A DNA stretch of 64,000 bases from Microbacterium paraoxydans (GTDB lineage: Bacteria; Actinomycetota; Actinomycetes; Actinomycetales; Microbacteriaceae): NCBI RefSeq assembly GCF_018224615.1, contig NZ_JAGTUK010000003.1:482339-546338 (forward strand), in the 5' to 3' direction. The notes beneath the pieces are model-generated. The model was not told the DNA's origin. It saw only the letters and a program-made list of their open reading frames with translations, and ran no database searches. Both the position numbers and the translations under genes were made by a program. Of the stretch, positions 55,534 to 63,154 are shown piece by piece. Each line of letters opens with the position of its first letter. The first letter of the stretch is position 1.

Positions 55534-56154
55534 CTAGTGCCGGATGGCCTCCCCGCCGCCCACTCCGCCGTGCCCCGCGCGATCCGACCGCTGAACTGGA
55601 TCCGCCGGGGTGCCGGCACCGATAAGAGCAGCACACGCGCTGTCACCATCGGGGTTGGACTCCAGGGAGTCGTCGAGGCCCCAGAGATCGCGCAGCACGT
55701 CGCCGGCCTCGGCCAGCCCGGACGGTCCTCCCCGCGGGGCATCCTCGTCGGCAGGCGCCTGATCCTCGGCGTCCTTCGTCTCGACCTCCTTCGATCGGCG
55801 AGGCGTCGGACGGAAGGCGGTGGTCCCCCAGCGCAGATCATGCCCGATCGCATCGGCCTCGATATCGGCGCTCGTACCGTGCTTCCCGTTGCTCTCCCAG
55901 CTGCGGATTCGCAGACGCCCCGTGACGACGACGCTGTCGCCCGCCCGCAGGGAGGAGCCAGCGTTCTGCCCGAGTTGACGGAAGGCGGCGACCGAGAACC
56001 AGTTCGTCTCGGCGTCGACCCAGGCCTGCGTCGCCGCGTCGAAGCGGCGGTGCGTACTGGCCAGGCGGAAGTTCGTCACCGGCACGCCTGCCCCTGTGCT
56101 CCCCGGATGGGGGTCGGTCGCGACTCGGCCCACCACGGTGATCGTCTCTGTCAT
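55534..56154 (-). CDS. ssb: Single-stranded DNA-binding protein paralogue
   Basis: A 206-residue protein with an N-terminal OB fold: TETITVVGRVATDPHPG, NFRLASTHRRFDAATQAWVDAETNWF and GDSVVVTGRLRIRSWE are the SSB beta strands. The C-terminal ~95 residues are acidic/Gly-rich and end in GEAIRH, so the DDDIPF-like tip that recruits partners in the main SSB is absent. It is probably a secondary SSB (SsbB-like). The ATG at 56154 has GGGAGAG upstream and was preferred to a start 14 codons earlier. Confidence 0.88.
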   Translation of the reverse strand: MTETITVVGRVATDPHPGSTGAGVPVTNFRLASTHRRFDAATQAWVDAETNWFSVAAFRQLGQNAGSSLRAGDSVVVTGRLRIRSWESNGKHGTSADIEADAIGHDLRWGTTAFRPTPRRSKEVETKDAEDQAPADEDAPRGGPSGLAEAGDVLRDLWGLDDSLESNPDGDSACAALIGAGTPADPVQRSDRAGHGGVGGGEAIRH

Positions 56155-56314
56155 TGTGCTCTCCCTTACTGCCGGAACCGCTCCGGCTGTCTCCACCCTG
56201 AGGTGCGGGATGACCCGGCACGGTCCGCTTCAGCGCTCGCTGGGGACCGGTGCACACGTCGCCAGAATTGTGGAGGAAGGGCCCGGTCAGAGGGGGTTCC
56301 GCAACACGACGCGA

Positions 56315-56337
56315 ATGTCGGTGGCCGGTTCTACCGT
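56315..56337 (+). promoter_or_regulatory. RecA-NDp/PafBC-like promoter of the 89-residue unknown gene
   Basis: ATGTCGGTG (56315-56323), 8 nt, TACCGT (56332-56337), then 22 nt to the ATG. Eight of nine positions match TTGTCRGTG and spacing is exact, the best match in the window. Confidence 0.6.
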
Positions 56338-56359
56338 TGAGCCAGGAAGGGAGAAATCG

Positions 56360-56629
56360 ATGTCTGAACGGAAGACCGCGGCGGCCCCCGAGGTGCCCTT
56401 CGCCGCACCTCGGCTCTCGTCGGAGAAGGAGCACCTGGTTCGGGCCGCCGATCACCTGTGGCGCGTGCAGGACACCCGCGAGCACGTCCTCGGCCACCTG
56501 CGGATCGTCCCCGACCCTCTGGGGATTCGCTATCGAGCGGAGCGCCTGCACCTCGCGACCGGTCGTTTCCGCCTGATCGGCGAATTCTGGCGAGCGGATG
56601 ACGCGGTGGCCGCGCTTCGCCACTGCTGA
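56360..56629 (+). CDS. Small protein of unknown function, putative DNA-damage gene
   Basis: An 89-residue soluble protein, MSERKTAAAPEVPFAAPRLS..., with one central helix-rich part (EHLVRAADHLWRVQDTRE) and a C-terminal beta-rich part (GIRYRAERLHLATGRFRLIG). No known domain recognised. The ATG at 56360 follows AAGGGAG 7 nt upstream; longer in-frame starts lack such a site. It stands head-to-head with the ssb paralogue, and its promoter is the best PafBC-like match here, so induction by DNA damage is predicted. Function otherwise unknown. Confidence 0.6.
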   Translation: MSERKTAAAPEVPFAAPRLSSEKEHLVRAADHLWRVQDTREHVLGHLRIVPDPLGIRYRAERLHLATGRFRLIGEFWRADDAVAALRHC

Positions 56630-56653
56630 GGCGAGAACTGTGCCGATCTCACG

Positions 56654-56726
56654 CGCCCCCGGCAGGATTCGAACCTGCGACCAAGAGATTAGAAGGCTCC
56701 TGCTCTATCCCCTGAGCTACGGAGGC
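56654..56726 (-). tRNA. tRNA-Arg (anticodon TCT)
   Basis: A 73-nt tRNA. Acceptor GCCTCCG pairs with CGGGGGC, discriminator G. The anticodon stem-loop GGAGC-CTTCTAA-TCTCT gives anticodon TCT; its last pair (C31 and U39) is a mismatch. T-arm GCAGG-TTCGAAT-CCTGC. Reads AGA/AGG. CCA is not encoded. Confidence 0.93.
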
Positions 56727-56759
56727 GGACAGTCCTACCGTACCGCGGTCAGGCGGACG

Positions 56760-56781
56760 ATGTCGGTGCCCTCGATAGGAT
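56760..56781 (+). promoter_or_regulatory. PafBC-like promoter variant of orn (7-nt spacer)
   Basis: ATGTCGGTG (56760-56768), 7 nt, TAGGAT (56776-56781), 6 nt, ATG. The 9-mer is the same as at 56315, but the spacer is one short of the consensus. Confidence 0.3.
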
Positions 56782-56787
56782 GACGAC

Positions 56788-57414
56788 ATGGTAGCTGCCT
56801 CCGAGAACGATCGCCTGGTCTGGATCGACTGCGAGATGACGGGCCTTGATCTCTCCGTGGATGAGCTCGTCGAGATCGCGGTCGTGGTCACGGACTTCGA
56901 GCTCCGCCCCCTTGATCCGGGGTTCCAGATCGTGATCAGGCCCAGCGACGAGGCGCTGTCCCACATGAACGACTTCGTCACGAAGATGCACGAGACGTCG
57001 GGGCTCATCAACGAGATCCCCGGCGGCGTGTCCCTGGAGGAGGCGGAGGAGCAGACCCTCGCCTACATCAGGCGCTTCGTTCCGCTGGAACGCAGGGCGC
57101 CTCTCGCGGGCAACACCATCGGCACCGACCGCATGTTCCTCGCCAAGTACATGCCGCAGGTCGACCAGTGGCTGCACTACCGCAACGTCGACGTGTCGAG
57201 CATCAAGGAGCTTTCGCGGCGCTGGTACCCCCGCGTGTTCTTCCAGGCGCCCGTGAAGGACGGCGGGCACCGTGCTCTCGCCGACATTCTCGAGTCCATC
57301 CGCGAACTCCGTTACTACCGGCAGGCCGTGTTCGTCGACGAACCAGGACCGTCGAGCGACGACGCCAAGGAGATCGCGACGCGTACGGTGTCGGAGTTCA
57401 CCCCGAACATGTAA
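56788..57414 (+). CDS. orn: Oligoribonuclease
   Basis: A 208-residue DEDDh 3'-5' exonuclease that degrades 2-5 nt RNA fragments and pGpG. The acidic residues are D14 and E16 (VWIDCEMTGL), D114 (TIGTDRMFL), H161 and D166 (KDGGHRALADILE). The family-conserved RAPLAGNTIGTDRMFLAKYM is present. TAGGAT stands 6 nt before the ATG, so the transcript is probably leaderless. tRNA-His follows about 35 nt downstream. Confidence 0.96.
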   Translation: MVAASENDRLVWIDCEMTGLDLSVDELVEIAVVVTDFELRPLDPGFQIVIRPSDEALSHMNDFVTKMHETSGLINEIPGGVSLEEAEEQTLAYIRRFVPLERRAPLAGNTIGTDRMFLAKYMPQVDQWLHYRNVDVSSIKELSRRWYPRVFFQAPVKDGGHRALADILESIRELRYYRQAVFVDEPGPSSDDAKEIATRTVSEFTPNM

Positions 57415-57449
57415 TAGACTCGTAGGGTTGCCCGCTCAGGTGGGCGCAT

Positions 57450-57523
57450 GGTGGGTATAGCTCAGCTGGTAGAGCGCCTGGTTGTGGTCCAGGAGGTCGC
57501 GGGTTCAAGCCCCGTTACTCACC
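57450..57523 (+). tRNA. tRNA-His (anticodon GTG)
   Basis: A 74-nt tRNA with an encoded G at -1 (57450) pairing with discriminator C, as in bacterial tRNA-His. Acceptor GTGGGTA pairs with TACTCAC (one G-U). The anticodon loop TTGTGGT carries GTG. T-arm GCGGG-TTCAAGC-CCCGT. A TAGACT box at 57415-57420 may be the -10. Confidence 0.95.
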
Positions 57524-57530
57524 CGGAGAG

Positions 57531-57562
57531 AAGAAGCCCGGTTCCGTGGAACCGGGCTTCTT
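57531..57562. terminator. Hairpin terminator after tRNA-His
   Basis: A 15-bp inverted repeat (57531-57545 with 57548-57562); the two innermost pairs must open to form the loop. The run of T/C after the stem is short. Confidence 0.7.
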
Positions 57563-57611
57563 CCACGTCATGGCGCGGATCGTCGATGCCTCGCGGCCCT
57601 AGACTTGAGCC

Positions 57612-58241
57612 GTGTCACTGGCGGTCTGGTTCTCCCTTCTCACCGCGTCGGTGGTGATCAGTTTCACGCCGGGCGCCGGCGCGATCAACACGATGTCGAA
57701 CTCGCTGTCCCACGGCTGGAAACGGTCGATCTGGGGCATCATCGGGCAGCAGATCGCCCTGATCGTTCACGTCGTGATCGTCGCTGCGGGCGTCGGCCTT
57801 CTCGTGTCCCGGTCCGAAGTCCTGTTCAACGTGATCCGGTACGCGGGTGCCGCCTACCTCGTTTTCCTCGGCCTCCGCCTTCTGTTGAGCCGCCCCACGG
57901 TTCCCCTCGACGACGCGCCGATCCCGGCGCCACCGCAGGAGAGCCGCTGGTCGATGATGCGTCGTGGTTTCTGGGTCAACCTCCTCAATCCCAAAGCGAT
58001 CGTCTTCTTCCTCGCGTTCATCCCGCAGTTCGTCCGACTCGACCAACCGCAGCTGCCGCAGTACCTCGCGCTGATCGCAACCGTGGTCGTCGTGGACGTG
58101 CTGGTGATGTGGGGCTTCTTCGCCGTGGCGGCGCGGCCCTTCCGTCGCCTGACCGCCTCGCCGCGTGGCCAGCGGATCCTCAATGGCGTCTTCGGCGGCC
58201 TGTTCATCGTCGTCGCGGCACTGCTCGTCCTGCTGCACTGA
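57612..58241 (+). CDS. LysE/RhtB-family exporter
   Basis: A 209-residue polytopic protein with about six transmembrane helices. The family start FTPGAGAINTMSNSLSHGWK is at 18-37, and RRGFWVNLLNPKAIVFFLAF near 117-136. Such proteins export amino acids such as homoserine, threonine or lysine; the substrate is unknown. The GTG start has TAGACT 6 nt upstream (57600-57605), a leaderless start. Confidence 0.92.
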   Translation: MSLAVWFSLLTASVVISFTPGAGAINTMSNSLSHGWKRSIWGIIGQQIALIVHVVIVAAGVGLLVSRSEVLFNVIRYAGAAYLVFLGLRLLLSRPTVPLDDAPIPAPPQESRWSMMRRGFWVNLLNPKAIVFFLAFIPQFVRLDQPQLPQYLALIATVVVVDVLVMWGFFAVAARPFRRLTASPRGQRILNGVFGGLFIVVAALLVLLH

Positions 58242-58275
58242 CCGGCAGCCCGCGATGGCCCCTAGGCTGGTGGGG

Positions 58276-58623
58276 ATGGACATGGACGCCGGCGCTTTCG
58301 AATCCCTCGTGATCGAGGAACTGGATCTGCTGCCTGACGACATGGTGGAACACCTCGACAACGTCGTATTCGTCGTCGAAGATCGCCCCGAAGACGGCAG
58401 CCTCGACCTGCTCGGCCTCTACGACGGCCTCGCGCTGACCGAGCGGACGCAGTACGGGATGGGCGAGCTTCCCGACCGGATCATCCTCTATCGCGAACCC
58501 CATCTTGCGCAGTGCGAGACGCTCGACGAGCTCCGCGACGAGATCCACACGACGCTGGTGCACGAGATCGCGCACTTTCACGGCATCGACGACGCGCAAC
58601 TGCACGAACTGGGATGGGCATGA
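58276..58623 (+). CDS. Small zincin-like metallopeptidase family protein
   Basis: A 115-residue minimal zincin (DUF1025/MMP-like). It begins MDMDAGAFESLVIEELDLLP; the zinc motif is HEIAHFHGID (HExxH with the following His) near residues 95-104, and IILYREPHL precedes it. TAGGCT stands 7 nt before the ATG (58263-58268). Its stop overlaps the clpS start (ATGA), so it is co-translated with the Clp adapter. Whether it is an active protease or a fold scaffold is not settled. Confidence 0.85.
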   Translation: MDMDAGAFESLVIEELDLLPDDMVEHLDNVVFVVEDRPEDGSLDLLGLYDGLALTERTQYGMGELPDRIILYREPHLAQCETLDELRDEIHTTLVHEIAHFHGIDDAQLHELGWA

Positions 58624-58916
58624 CCATGAGCACCGCACTTCCCGACCTCGACGAGAGCACGGACCTCACCGCCGCGCCCCTCGAGCCGTGGCAGGTCGTC
58701 GTCTGGAACGATCCGGTGAACCTCATGAGCTACGTGGTGCGCGTCTTCCGCACGTACTTCGGCTACACCGAGGAGCACGCGACCGCGCTCATGCTGGCCG
58801 TGCACAACGACGGGCACGCGATCGTCGCCACCGGCCCACGCGAGACCATGGAAGTGCACGCGCAGGCGATGCACGACTACGGCCTGTGGGCGACCGTGCG
58901 GAAGGCGTTCGCGTGA
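58620..58916 (+). CDS. clpS: ATP-dependent Clp protease adapter ClpS
   Basis: A 98-residue ClpS that delivers N-degron substrates to ClpA/ClpC. The conserved WQVVVWNDPVNLMSYVVRVF and GYTEEHATALMLAVHNDGHAIV regions form the N-degron pocket and Clp-binding surface. The N-terminal extension is acidic. The ATG at 58620 overlaps the zincin stop; its own stop overlaps the next start (GTGA), making a three-gene operon. Confidence 0.94.
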   Translation: MTMSTALPDLDESTDLTAAPLEPWQVVVWNDPVNLMSYVVRVFRTYFGYTEEHATALMLAVHNDGHAIVATGPRETMEVHAQAMHDYGLWATVRKAFA

Positions 58917-59395
58917 CCGCGCCCGTCGTCCTCACCGTCGCCGCCATCGAAGGCGCACAACTCGCGCGGATCGTGGACGACTTCCTCGCGCTCCTCGCAG
59001 AGGCCGATCCGGGCGACCCCGCGATCACTCGCCTCACCCCCACCCCCTACCCGGACGACGACGACGCGTCCGCCGAGTTCGCCGCAGCCACGCACGACGA
59101 TCTGATCGATCGGCGACTCCTCGACGCGCGTACCATGCGCGCGGGCCTGTCCGCGTTCGACCCGGAGTCCACGCTGACAGCGGACCAGGCACGCGAGCCA
59201 CGCGAGGTCACGATCCGTCGAACCGACGTCGACGCCTGGCTCCGCACCCTCACGGCGATCCGCCTGGTGATCGCGACGCGACTCGGTATCACAGTGGAGG
59301 AGCCGAGCGCCGACGGCGAGGGAATGGCCGTCTACGACTGGCTCGGCTACCGCCTGGAGCTGTTGATCGAAGCAGCCGACGACGTCGGCGCCTGA
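58913..59395 (+). CDS. DUF2017 protein
   Basis: A 160-residue protein of the DUF2017 family, which follows clpS in many actinobacteria. Mostly helical with an acidic central stretch (PDDDDASAEF) and a C-terminal helical region YRLELLIEAADDVGA. No catalytic motif visible. The conserved pairing suggests a ClpS- or N-degron-related role (inference). GTG start at 58913 overlaps the clpS stop. Confidence 0.85.
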   Translation: MTAPVVLTVAAIEGAQLARIVDDFLALLAEADPGDPAITRLTPTPYPDDDDASAEFAAATHDDLIDRRLLDARTMRAGLSAFDPESTLTADQAREPREVTIRRTDVDAWLRTLTAIRLVIATRLGITVEEPSADGEGMAVYDWLGYRLELLIEAADDVGA

Positions 59396-59411
59396 CACCC
59401 GAAGCGCGCGG

Positions 59412-59993
59412 TCACGGCACCGTGATGATCCGCGTCGCCAGAGCCCGGGGATCGTGACGGAGGCGATGTTGCCGCTCCTGCTCGGCCCAGCGGTCCCAGT
59501 GCGGGCGGTAGGTATCTCCATCCCGCGCGAGCGCCCGCGCCTTCCGGGACTCCTCTCCCGCCTCCACCCAGATGCGCACATCGGCGAGGTCGGCCGTGGC
59601 CGGGCGGAGTATGCCGCTGCCCTCCACGATCACCCCGAGCGACGGGTCGACCGCATGGCTCTCCGCCTCGGCGTTCTGCTCCCAGTCCCATCGGCGCCAC
59701 GAACCGAGCACACCACGACCGTGAGGCCGGAGGATCCCGTCGACCGCTCGTTCCACACCGGATTCGAGCCCATCCCACCCCGGGTACAGCGAATCCAGCG
59801 CGATCACCTGCACCCGGCCGGCCAACGGCCACGCACGGGCGAGCAGTTCTGCGAGAGAGGTCTTCCCCGCTCCACTACCACCGTCGATGATGACCATCGG
59901 GTTCGCGGCCGCGAGGTCGCGGATGTCGCGGGAGATCAGTGCCGCTGCACCACGAAGCGCTGCCCCGACCGGGTCTTCACTTCTTGAGGGCAC
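59412..59993 (-). CDS. P-loop kinase-like (uridine kinase type) protein
   Basis: A ~193-residue nucleotide-binding protein. Walker A IDGGSGAGKTSLAE is near residue 36, and IALDSLYPGWDGLES follows; VIVEGSGI suggests a Walker B-like position. The fold resembles uridine or (d)CMP kinases, but the phosphate acceptor is unknown. The GTG at 59993 is my choice; the gene overlaps the 3' end of the upstream gene by 17 bases, and the real start could be an ATG a little further downstream or at 60044. Confidence 0.75.
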   Translation of the reverse strand: MPSRSEDPVGAALRGAAALISRDIRDLAAANPMVIIDGGSGAGKTSLAELLARAWPLAGRVQVIALDSLYPGWDGLESGVERAVDGILRPHGRGVLGSWRRWDWEQNAEAESHAVDPSLGVIVEGSGILRPATADLADVRIWVEAGEESRKARALARDGDTYRPHWDRWAEQERQHRLRHDPRALATRIITVP

Positions 59994-60294
59994 GGATGAT
60001 GCGCGTGAGAGCGCGACCGGTGACCCACACGAAGGGCACCGCAACCACGAGCAGCGTCACGATGTTCGGCTCGAACCGCAGCCCCTCCTCGCGACGCACG
60101 TAGACGCCGACAGGGATGGACACGCCGCCTCCGCCGCCGCCCTCCGCGCCGTCACCGCTGCCTCCGCCGAAACCGGAGTACGTGAACGCGACAGGCGTCA
60201 CGCTCACGCCGTCGACGTCCTGCGGCTCTCCATAGGCGCTCTTCACGCCGAAAGACGCGACCTGCTTCCCGAGTTCCAGTGCAATATTCGGCAT
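59977..60294 (-). CDS. GerW/YtfJ-like small protein
   Basis: A 105-residue protein with the GerW pattern: beta-rich N-terminus (PNIALELGKQVASFG, SVTPVAFTYSGFGGG), a poly-Gly linker, GVSIPVGVYVRREEGLRFEP and a C-terminal hydrophobic helix (NIVTLLVVAVPFVWVTG). GerW is a Bacillus spore germination protein; similar genes are widespread in non-sporing actinobacteria, with unknown function. TACCGT stands 6 nt before the ATG (60306-60301), a leaderless start. Confidence 0.75.
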   Translation of the reverse strand: MPNIALELGKQVASFGVKSAYGEPQDVDGVSVTPVAFTYSGFGGGSGDGAEGGGGGGVSIPVGVYVRREEGLRFEPNIVTLLVVAVPFVWVTGRALTRIIRALKK

Positions 60295-60332
60295 GATCCC
60301 ACGGTAGCCGACCGGGCCGTCGCGCGCGCCCC

Positions 60333-61589
60333 TCAATCCACGCCGTGGTCTTTCGGATGTCGCGCAGCCCCGCGCCCCTCGCCGCGCCCGATGTGGCGCG
60401 CGCGGCTGATCGTCGCCGTGCCGAAGCGTGCGATGGCCTCGTCCACCGCCCCCTCCACGCGGCGCCAGTCCTCGTCGTCATCCCACAGCGCGAGCGCAGA
60501 TCCGCCCGCCGGTTGCAGGCGCTCCCCGCGCACACCGACCAGCCGGATGGGGTCACGCCGATCGATCGACTCGAACAGGCTCTGCGCTGCTTCGCCGATG
60601 CGCTGGCTCACCGCCGTCGGCTCGCTCAGCGTCTGAGACCGGGTGAGCGTGCGGAAATCGGCGAAGCGGATCTTGATCGCCACGGTCGATGTCTCCCATC
60701 CCGCTCGGCGCAGGCGCGCACCCACACGATCGGCCAGGCGCAGCAGCTCGGCGCGCAGAAAGACCCGATCGTCGATGTCGACGTCGAAGGTCTCCTCGTG
60801 ACCGACGCTCTTCTCCACGCGCTCGGTGTCCACCGCTCGCGCGTCGCGGCCCCAGGAGAGCTCAGCGAGCCGGGCGCTCAGGGCAGGGCCGACGGCGCGG
60901 TCGAGCATGTCCGACGAGGTCGTCCGGATGTCGCCGATCGTCCGGATCCCGCGTGCCTCCAAGGCCTCGGCCGCCTTCGGGCCGACGCCCCAGAGCGCAC
61001 GCACCGAACGTGGAGCGAGGAAGTCGAGGGTCTCGGGCGCCGACACCACGAGCATGCCGTCGGGTTTCGCGATCGTCGACGCCATCTTCGCCACGTGCTT
61101 CGTCTCTGCCACCCCGACGCTGCAGGTGATACCGACCTCCGCGAGCACTCGCTCCCGGATCTGTGCCGCGATCGCGGCCGGGCTCCCCCACAGACGCCGC
61201 ACGCCCTGCACGTCCAGGAACGCCTCGTCGACGGACAAGGGCTCCACGAGAGGCGTGAACGACTCGAAGATCGCCATCACCTGCCGAGAGACCGCCTGAT
61301 AGCGGTGGAAATGCGGCGGCACCACGCGCGCCGTCGGGCACAGGCGCAGCGCCTGAGACACAGGCATCGCGGACCGCACGCCGTAGCGCCGCGCCTCATA
61401 CGACGCGCTGGAGACGACCGAACGTCCGTCCGGCGAGCCGATGATGAGCGGCAGGCCCCGCAGGCTCGGATCGTCGAGCACCTCCACCGCGGCATAGAAC
61501 GCGTCCATGTCGACGTGCAGGATGCGGGTCCCCGTGTCATCGGCGTCGGCCGAGGACACCATGCGCCCCCTGCCGTCACCGTGTCCCAT
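60333..61589 (-). CDS. dinB: DNA polymerase IV
   Basis: A 418-residue Y-family translesion polymerase. Catalytic acids D27 (HVDMDAFYAAVE) and D121/E122 (SVDEAFLDV) are present. HhH motif region GVGPKAAEALEARG is near 190-203. The little-finger domain ends near 380; the C-terminus is Arg/Gly-rich without an obvious clamp-binding peptide QxxLxLF, although LQPAGGSALALW resembles one. The ATG at 61589 is the chosen start. A PafBC-like element is upstream but lies inside the gatB terminator. Confidence 0.93.
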   Translation of the reverse strand: MGHGDGRGRMVSSADADDTGTRILHVDMDAFYAAVEVLDDPSLRGLPLIIGSPDGRSVVSSASYEARRYGVRSAMPVSQALRLCPTARVVPPHFHRYQAVSRQVMAIFESFTPLVEPLSVDEAFLDVQGVRRLWGSPAAIAAQIRERVLAEVGITCSVGVAETKHVAKMASTIAKPDGMLVVSAPETLDFLAPRSVRALWGVGPKAAEALEARGIRTIGDIRTTSSDMLDRAVGPALSARLAELSWGRDARAVDTERVEKSVGHEETFDVDIDDRVFLRAELLRLADRVGARLRRAGWETSTVAIKIRFADFRTLTRSQTLSEPTAVSQRIGEAAQSLFESIDRRDPIRLVGVRGERLQPAGGSALALWDDDEDWRRVEGAVDEAIARFGTATISRARHIGRGEGRGAARHPKDHGVD

Positions 61590-61595
61590 GCACCC

Positions 61596-61618
61596 ATTCT
61601 CTCCCGGGCCGCCGACAC
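61596..61618 (-). promoter_or_regulatory. Candidate PafBC-like promoter of dinB
   Basis: Minus strand: GTGTCGGCG (61618-61610), 8 nt, GAGAAT (61601-61596), 6 nt, ATG. Seven of nine match; the -10 lacks the first T. The element lies inside the inverted repeat at 61599-61632, so it could be a by-product of that hairpin. Confidence 0.35.
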
Positions 61619-61632
61619 GCGGCCCGGGAGAG
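61599..61632 (-). terminator. Hairpin terminator of gatB
   Basis: A perfect 14-bp inverted repeat (61599-61612 with 61619-61632, 6-nt loop) begins a few bases after the gatB stop and runs into the dinB promoter region. Confidence 0.75.
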
Positions 61633-61636
61633 GCCG

Positions 61637-63154
61637 CTACTCTGCAGCGCGCTCGAGAATGAGTTCGCGGACCCGTGCGGCGTCCGCCTGACCCTTCATC
61701 GCCTTCATGACGGCACCGATGATCGCACCGGCCGCCTGCACCTTGCCGTCCTGGATCTTCGCCATCACGTCGGGCTGCGCCGCGAGGGCCTCGTCGATCG
61801 CCGCGATGAGCGCACCATCGTCGGACACGACCGCCAGACCGCGGGCGTCGACCACCTCTTGCGGCGTACCCTCCCCTGCGATCACGCCCTCGAGCACCTG
61901 ACGCGCCAGCTTGTCGGTGAGGGTGCCCTCGTCGACCAGCTTCTGCAGTGCCGCGACGTTCTCCGGACTGATCAGCTCCGCGGCGTCCTTCTCCTGCGCG
62001 TTCGCCAGGCGACTGATCTCGCCGGTCCACCACTTGCGCGCCGTGGCCGGGGTGGCGCCCGCGGCGATCGTCGCCTCCACGACCTCGAGGAGGCCGCCGT
62101 TGCGCACGTCCTGGAACTCGAGCGGGGTGAAGCCCCACTCCGCCATCAGCCGACGACGACGAGCCACGGGCTGCTCCGGCAGCGCCGCGCGCAGCTCCTC
62201 GATCAGCTCCGCTGCGGGCTGCACCGGAAGGAGATCGGGTTCGGGGAAGTAGCGATAGTCGTCCGCGTCGGACTTCGGACGGCCGGGCGACGTGGTGCCG
62301 GTGTCCTCATGCCAATGACGGGTCTCCTGGATGATCGTGCCACCGTCGGCCAGGATCTGCGCCTGACGCTGGATCTCGTACCGAACGGCACGTTCGACGG
62401 AACGCATCGAGTTGACGTTCTTCGTCTCGGTGCGCGTGCCGAGCTTCTCCTGGCCGCGCGGACGCAGGGACACGTTCGCGTCGCACCGAAGGTTGCCGCG
62501 TTCGAGACGGGCCTCCGAGATTCCCAGACCGCGCACGATGTCACGGATCGCGGCGACATACGCCTTCGCCACCTCGGGTGCACGATGCTCCGTTCCGAAG
62601 ATCGTCTTCGTGACGATCTCGACCAGCGGCACGCCCGCGCGGTTGTAGTCGACCAGCGAGTACTCGGCGCCCTGGATGCGCCCGGTCGAGCCACCCATGT
62701 GCGTGAGCTTGCCCGCGTCCTCTTCCATGTGCGCCCGCTCGATCGGGATCGTCACGATCGTGCCGTCCTCGAGCTCGACCTCGACCGAGCCCTCGAACGC
62801 GATCGGCTCGTCGTACTGCGAGATCTGGTAGTTCTTGCCGAGGTCGGGGTAGAAGTAGTTCTTCCTGGCGAAGCGGCTCGACTCCGCGATCGAGCAGCCC
62901 AGCGCGAGACCGAGGCTGATCGACGAACGCACGGCCGTCTCGTTCACGACCGGCAGCGAGCCGGGCAGCCCCAGATCGACCGGGGCGATGAGCGTGTTGG
63001 GCTCAGCCGCGTGGTACGCCTCGTTCGCGGGGTTGGGTGCGTCGGAGAACATCTTGGTGTTGGTGTTGAGCTCGACGTGGACCTCGAACCCGAGGACGGG
63101 CTCGAACAGCTCGAGGGCCTTGTCGAAGTCCATCAGCTTGGCTGCGGCGGCCAT
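61637..63154 (-). CDS. gatB: Asp/Glu-tRNA amidotransferase subunit B
   Basis: A 505-residue GatB, which activates and transamidates misacylated Asp-tRNA(Asn) or Glu-tRNA(Gln). Seen: [20 protein letters not shown] near 17-36, [20 protein letters not shown], and the helical/YqeY-like C-terminus. The ATG at 63154 follows GGAGG and overlaps the gatA stop (TGATG), so gatA and gatB are coupled. The hairpin at 61599 terminates the operon. Confidence 0.95.
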   Translation of the reverse strand: MAAAAKLMDFDKALELFEPVLGFEVHVELNTNTKMFSDAPNPANEAYHAAEPNTLIAPVDLGLPGSLPVVNETAVRSSISLGLALGCSIAESSRFARKNYFYPDLGKNYQISQYDEPIAFEGSVEVELEDGTIVTIPIERAHMEEDAGKLTHMGGSTGRIQGAEYSLVDYNRAGVPLVEIVTKTIFGTEHRAPEVAKAYVAAIRDIVRGLGISEARLERGNLRCDANVSLRPRGQEKLGTRTETKNVNSMRSVERAVRYEIQRQAQILADGGTIIQETRHWHEDTGTTSPGRPKSDADDYRYFPEPDLLPVQPAAELIEELRAALPEQPVARRRRLMAEWGFTPLEFQDVRNGGLLEVVEATIAAGATPATARKWWTGEISRLANAQEKDAAELISPENVAALQKLVDEGTLTDKLARQVLEGVIAGEGTPQEVVDARGLAVVSDDGALIAAIDEALAAQPDVMAKIQDGKVQAAGAIIGAVMKAMKGQADAARVRELILERAAE

